Shown here piece after piece: positions 62,390-64,000 of a stretch of 64,000 nt of DNA (the stretch's first letter is position 1; every line of letters starts with the position of its first letter). This DNA is from JBPRGG01 sp051418075 (GTDB taxonomy: Bacteria; Bacteroidota; Bacteroidia; Cytophagales; Cyclobacteriaceae): positions 62,001 to 126,000 of the forward strand of contig JBPRGG010000029.1 of NCBI GenBank assembly GCA_051418075.1. Reading direction: 5' to 3'. Below the pieces are notes generated by a model, which ran no database searches, was not told where the DNA came from, and saw only the letters and a list, made by a program, of their open reading frames with translations. A program made the translations under genes and the position numbers.

Positions 62390-62878
62390 TTACAGAATGG
62401 GGAAATATTTGTCTACAAATTCACGAAAACAACCTTCACCTCCTTTTTTATTCAATATTACATCAGCCGTTTGTTGAATAATCTCTACTGCATCTGAAGG
62501 GCAGGCTGCCAATCCTACCAGTTCCATTACACCTTTATCATTTATATCATCACCAATGAAGGCTATTTCATCATAATTTAGGTTCAGCTCTTTGCGCCAT
62601 TTTTCCAGGACTTCAGTTTTAAGTTCATTTCCCACATAATAGAATTGAACTCCCAGCATCTCCGCTCGCTTAATGACCATGTTTTTACTATGACTGGCAC
62701 TTATAATTCCTACTTTATACCCTTGCTGAATCAGGATTTTCATAGCCATACCATCTTTGGCATTGAACTTTTTAAATTCGTCTCCTGATTCTGTGATATA
62801 CATCCCGCCATCAGTCAGTGTACCATCTACATCAGCCACAATCAGTTTAATTTTATCTTTGAAACTTTGATTTAACAT
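62390..62878 (-). CDS. kdsC: KdsC-type HAD phosphatase (KDO-8-phosphate phosphatase)
   Basis: KdsC removes phosphate from KDO-8-phosphate in lipopolysaccharide synthesis. The 162-residue enzyme has the HAD nucleophile Asp16 and Asp18 in VADVDGTLTDGGMYI, then NAKDGMAMKIL, GIISASHSKNM, AEMLGVQFYYVGN and GDDINDKGVM. The tail includes GGEGCFREFVD. The upstream in-frame ATG at 63025 lies inside the preceding gene; 62878 gives the family length and starts four bases after the DAHP synthase stop. The partner CBS-domain gene is probably kdsD. Confidence 0.92.
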   Translation of the reverse strand: MLNQSFKDKIKLIVADVDGTLTDGGMYITESGDEFKKFNAKDGMAMKILIQQGYKVGIISASHSKNMVIKRAEMLGVQFYYVGNELKTEVLEKWRKELNLNYDEIAFIGDDINDKGVMELVGLAACPSDAVEIIQQTADVILNKKGGEGCFREFVDKYFPIL

Positions 62879-62882
62879 GGTT

Positions 62883-63881
62883 TTAAACAATTTTTTTCCC
62901 AATTGCTTGAGCAACAGGAGGTAAGGAATGATATAATGAGGTAAATTGCTGATGATCCAGTTGTTGGGAAGCATCAGATTTTGCCACAGTCGGATCAGGG
63001 TGGGTTTCAATGAGCAACCCGTCAACTCCCATAGCCAGGCAAGCCCGGGTTAAATCAGCTACACCATAAGCCCATCCCATAGCATGACTGGGATCCAGTA
63101 CTACTGGTAAATTAGTATATTCTTTCAAATAGGCTACACCACATAGATCAAGGGTAAACCTGGTTTTGGTTTCAAAGGTTCGGATCCCTCTTTCACAGAG
63201 TACCACCTGTTCGTTTCCTCCCGACATGATGAATTCAGCGCTTTGCACAAATTCCTGCAATGTAGAACCAAACCCTCTTTTTAGAAGAATCGGTTTGCCT
63301 GCTTTGCCGCATTTTTTCAGTATACCATGATCATACATAGCCTTCGCCCCAATTTGTACAATATCAGCATAGGAAATTACCTGATCTACGTGAGAGGCAT
63401 CCCGTACCTCTGTAATGATCCTGAGGTTATATTTTTTTCGTATTTGATCCAATAGTTTCAATCCTTCCAACCCTAAGCCCTGAAAAGTATATGGCGAGGT
63501 GCGTGGTTTAAAACAACCGGCCCGTAATATCTTGAGATCAAACTGTTTCAGCAATTCGGCGCTGCTGGTAATCTGTTCTTCAGATTCCACTGAGCAGGGG
63601 CCCGTTATGACTGCCGTATGATTGGTGCCTCCTCCAATGGCATAAGGACCTAAATTAATCTGTCGGGTTTTGTTTTGATATTCTCTGCTGGCCAGTTGAA
63701 TATCAGATTTCATAGCAAAATAAGCCACGCTATAAGGTGTCAATGCTTCTGGTAACTCCTTGATCTTTGAAGAAAGGATCAGCACATAATAATCTGGTTT
63801 CTCAAAAAAAGCAGCCTGATGTGTGCTGGCCAGTTCTTCAGCTTTTTCCTTAGTTAGTTCTTTTTTTAAATGAATGATCAT
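62883..63881 (-). CDS. aroF: 3-deoxy-7-phosphoheptulonate (DAHP) synthase, type I-beta
   Basis: The 332-residue enzyme joins phosphoenolpyruvate and erythrose-4-phosphate in the first step of aromatic amino acid synthesis. An N-terminal ferredoxin-like regulatory domain (1-75, IIHLKKELTKEKAEELAS) precedes the barrel, as in the Thermotoga enzyme. The barrel shows GPCSVESEEQ, FKPRTSPYTFQGLG, KRGFGSTLQEF, CERGIRTFE and VLDPSHAMG. These fit DAHP synthase rather than KDO-8-phosphate synthase, which has KASFDKANR at the equivalent place. Its ATG overlaps the upstream CBS gene stop, and kdsC follows after four bases. Confidence 0.92.
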   Translation of the reverse strand: MIIHLKKELTKEKAEELASTHQAAFFEKPDYYVLILSSKIKELPEALTPYSVAYFAMKSDIQLASREYQNKTRQINLGPYAIGGGTNHTAVITGPCSVESEEQITSSAELLKQFDLKILRAGCFKPRTSPYTFQGLGLEGLKLLDQIRKKYNLRIITEVRDASHVDQVISYADIVQIGAKAMYDHGILKKCGKAGKPILLKRGFGSTLQEFVQSAEFIMSGGNEQVVLCERGIRTFETKTRFTLDLCGVAYLKEYTNLPVVLDPSHAMGWAYGVADLTRACLAMGVDGLLIETHPDPTVAKSDASQQLDHQQFTSLYHSLPPVAQAIGKKIV

Positions 63882-64000
63882 GATTCTCCCCTGATTAAAT
63901 TGAAAAATGTAATAGCACCTTTAAGTTGATTTTTTGCATTTACTACCGGCAAAAAGGATATGATAAATTTTTTACTTTTAATTAATCTAAGCATGTCAGT
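63878..64000 (-). CDS. C-terminal end of a CBS-domain protein, probably KdsD (gene runs off the window end)
   Basis: The last 40 codons of a reverse-strand gene are visible, ending in a TGA that overlaps the ATG of the DAHP synthase gene. The sequence has the alternation of a CBS domain C-terminus (FLPVVNAKNQLKGAITFFNLI). Arabinose-5-phosphate isomerases of the KpsF/GutQ/KdsD type end in just such a CBS pair, and the kdsC gene nearby supports this. The call is from a short fragment only. Confidence 0.6.
   Translation of the reverse strand, partial: TDMLRLIKSKKFIISFLPVVNAKNQLKGAITFFNLIRGES

Noticed and set aside
62883..63881. KDO-8-phosphate synthase (KdsA) as the identity of this enzyme
   Set aside because: The KPRTSPYTFQGLG and DPSHA segments and the N-terminal ferredoxin-like domain are those of DAHP synthase.
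1..64000. CRISPR arrays, prophage, insertion sequences, toxin-antitoxin or restriction genes
   Set aside because: Nothing with direct-repeat arrays, integrase, transposase or defence-gene motifs was seen on either strand.

Overview
The window comes from a member of the Bacteroidota, most likely an environmental (marine-type) Cytophagales. The evidence is gldC, a SusC/SusD pair, SPII lipoproteins, several 800-residue MacB/FtsX-type permeases and TonB receptors with carboxypeptidase-regulatory domains, promoter-like TAnnTTTG motifs, AT-rich intergenic DNA and little use of Shine-Dalgarno sequences. No phage, insertion sequence, CRISPR array or rRNA was seen. There is one tRNA, tRNA-Thr(CGT).

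Layout. 1-6300: start of a DUF4159 gene, a PAS/GAF histidine kinase, msrB, tRNA-Thr, a secreted sulfatase and a small lipoprotein. 6650-13670: an FtsX/MacB-type permease, an OmpR-type response regulator with its kinase, and a TonB-dependent receptor. Phased 11-bp direct repeats precede both the regulator gene and the receptor gene. 13800-19270: a susC-susD operon with a small secreted third gene. 20285-38700: a loose carbohydrate region with a GH3 glycosidase, DUF2911, ThuA, an ammonium transporter, an internally duplicated 825-residue lipoprotein, an FMN-bind-like protein overlapping an exported FAD oxidoreductase, an EamA transporter, a DUF4432 epimerase-like protein, a sulfatase-PA14 fusion and a LamG-like lipoprotein.

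38700-47050: a CorA-like transporter with an altered signature motif, a TPR histidine kinase, an exported TIM-barrel isomerase, a nitroreductase, and a FadL porin paired with an SGNH lipoprotein. 47350-52350: gldC, an M48 protease, and the ftsX-DUF3098-uppP-truB-ribF operon. 52480-62000: two ECF sigma/anti-sigma systems, DUF2147, a helical-repeat protein, sixA, a lipoprotein thioredoxin and a VWA protein. The second anti-sigma factor is fused to a carboxypeptidase-regulatory domain, a SusC-like TonB-box sequence and a TonB C-terminal domain. 62060-64000: a small membrane ORF, kdsC, DAHP synthase and the end of a CBS-domain gene that is probably kdsD.

How it fits together. Much of the window is envelope biology: uptake across the outer membrane (SusCD, TonB receptor, FadL), breakdown of sulfated glycans outside the cytoplasm (two sulfatases, GH3, ThuA, FAD oxidoreductase, epimerase-like proteins), and signalling that senses this traffic (two-component system, two hybrid-domain kinases, two ECF systems). 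The best candidates for unreported biology are the phased repeats with identical geometry at two promoters, the TATCACC-N7-GGTGATA palindrome shared by the permease and susCD upstream regions, the anti-sigma/TonB fusion, and the FMN-bind-like/FAD-oxidoreductase pair.
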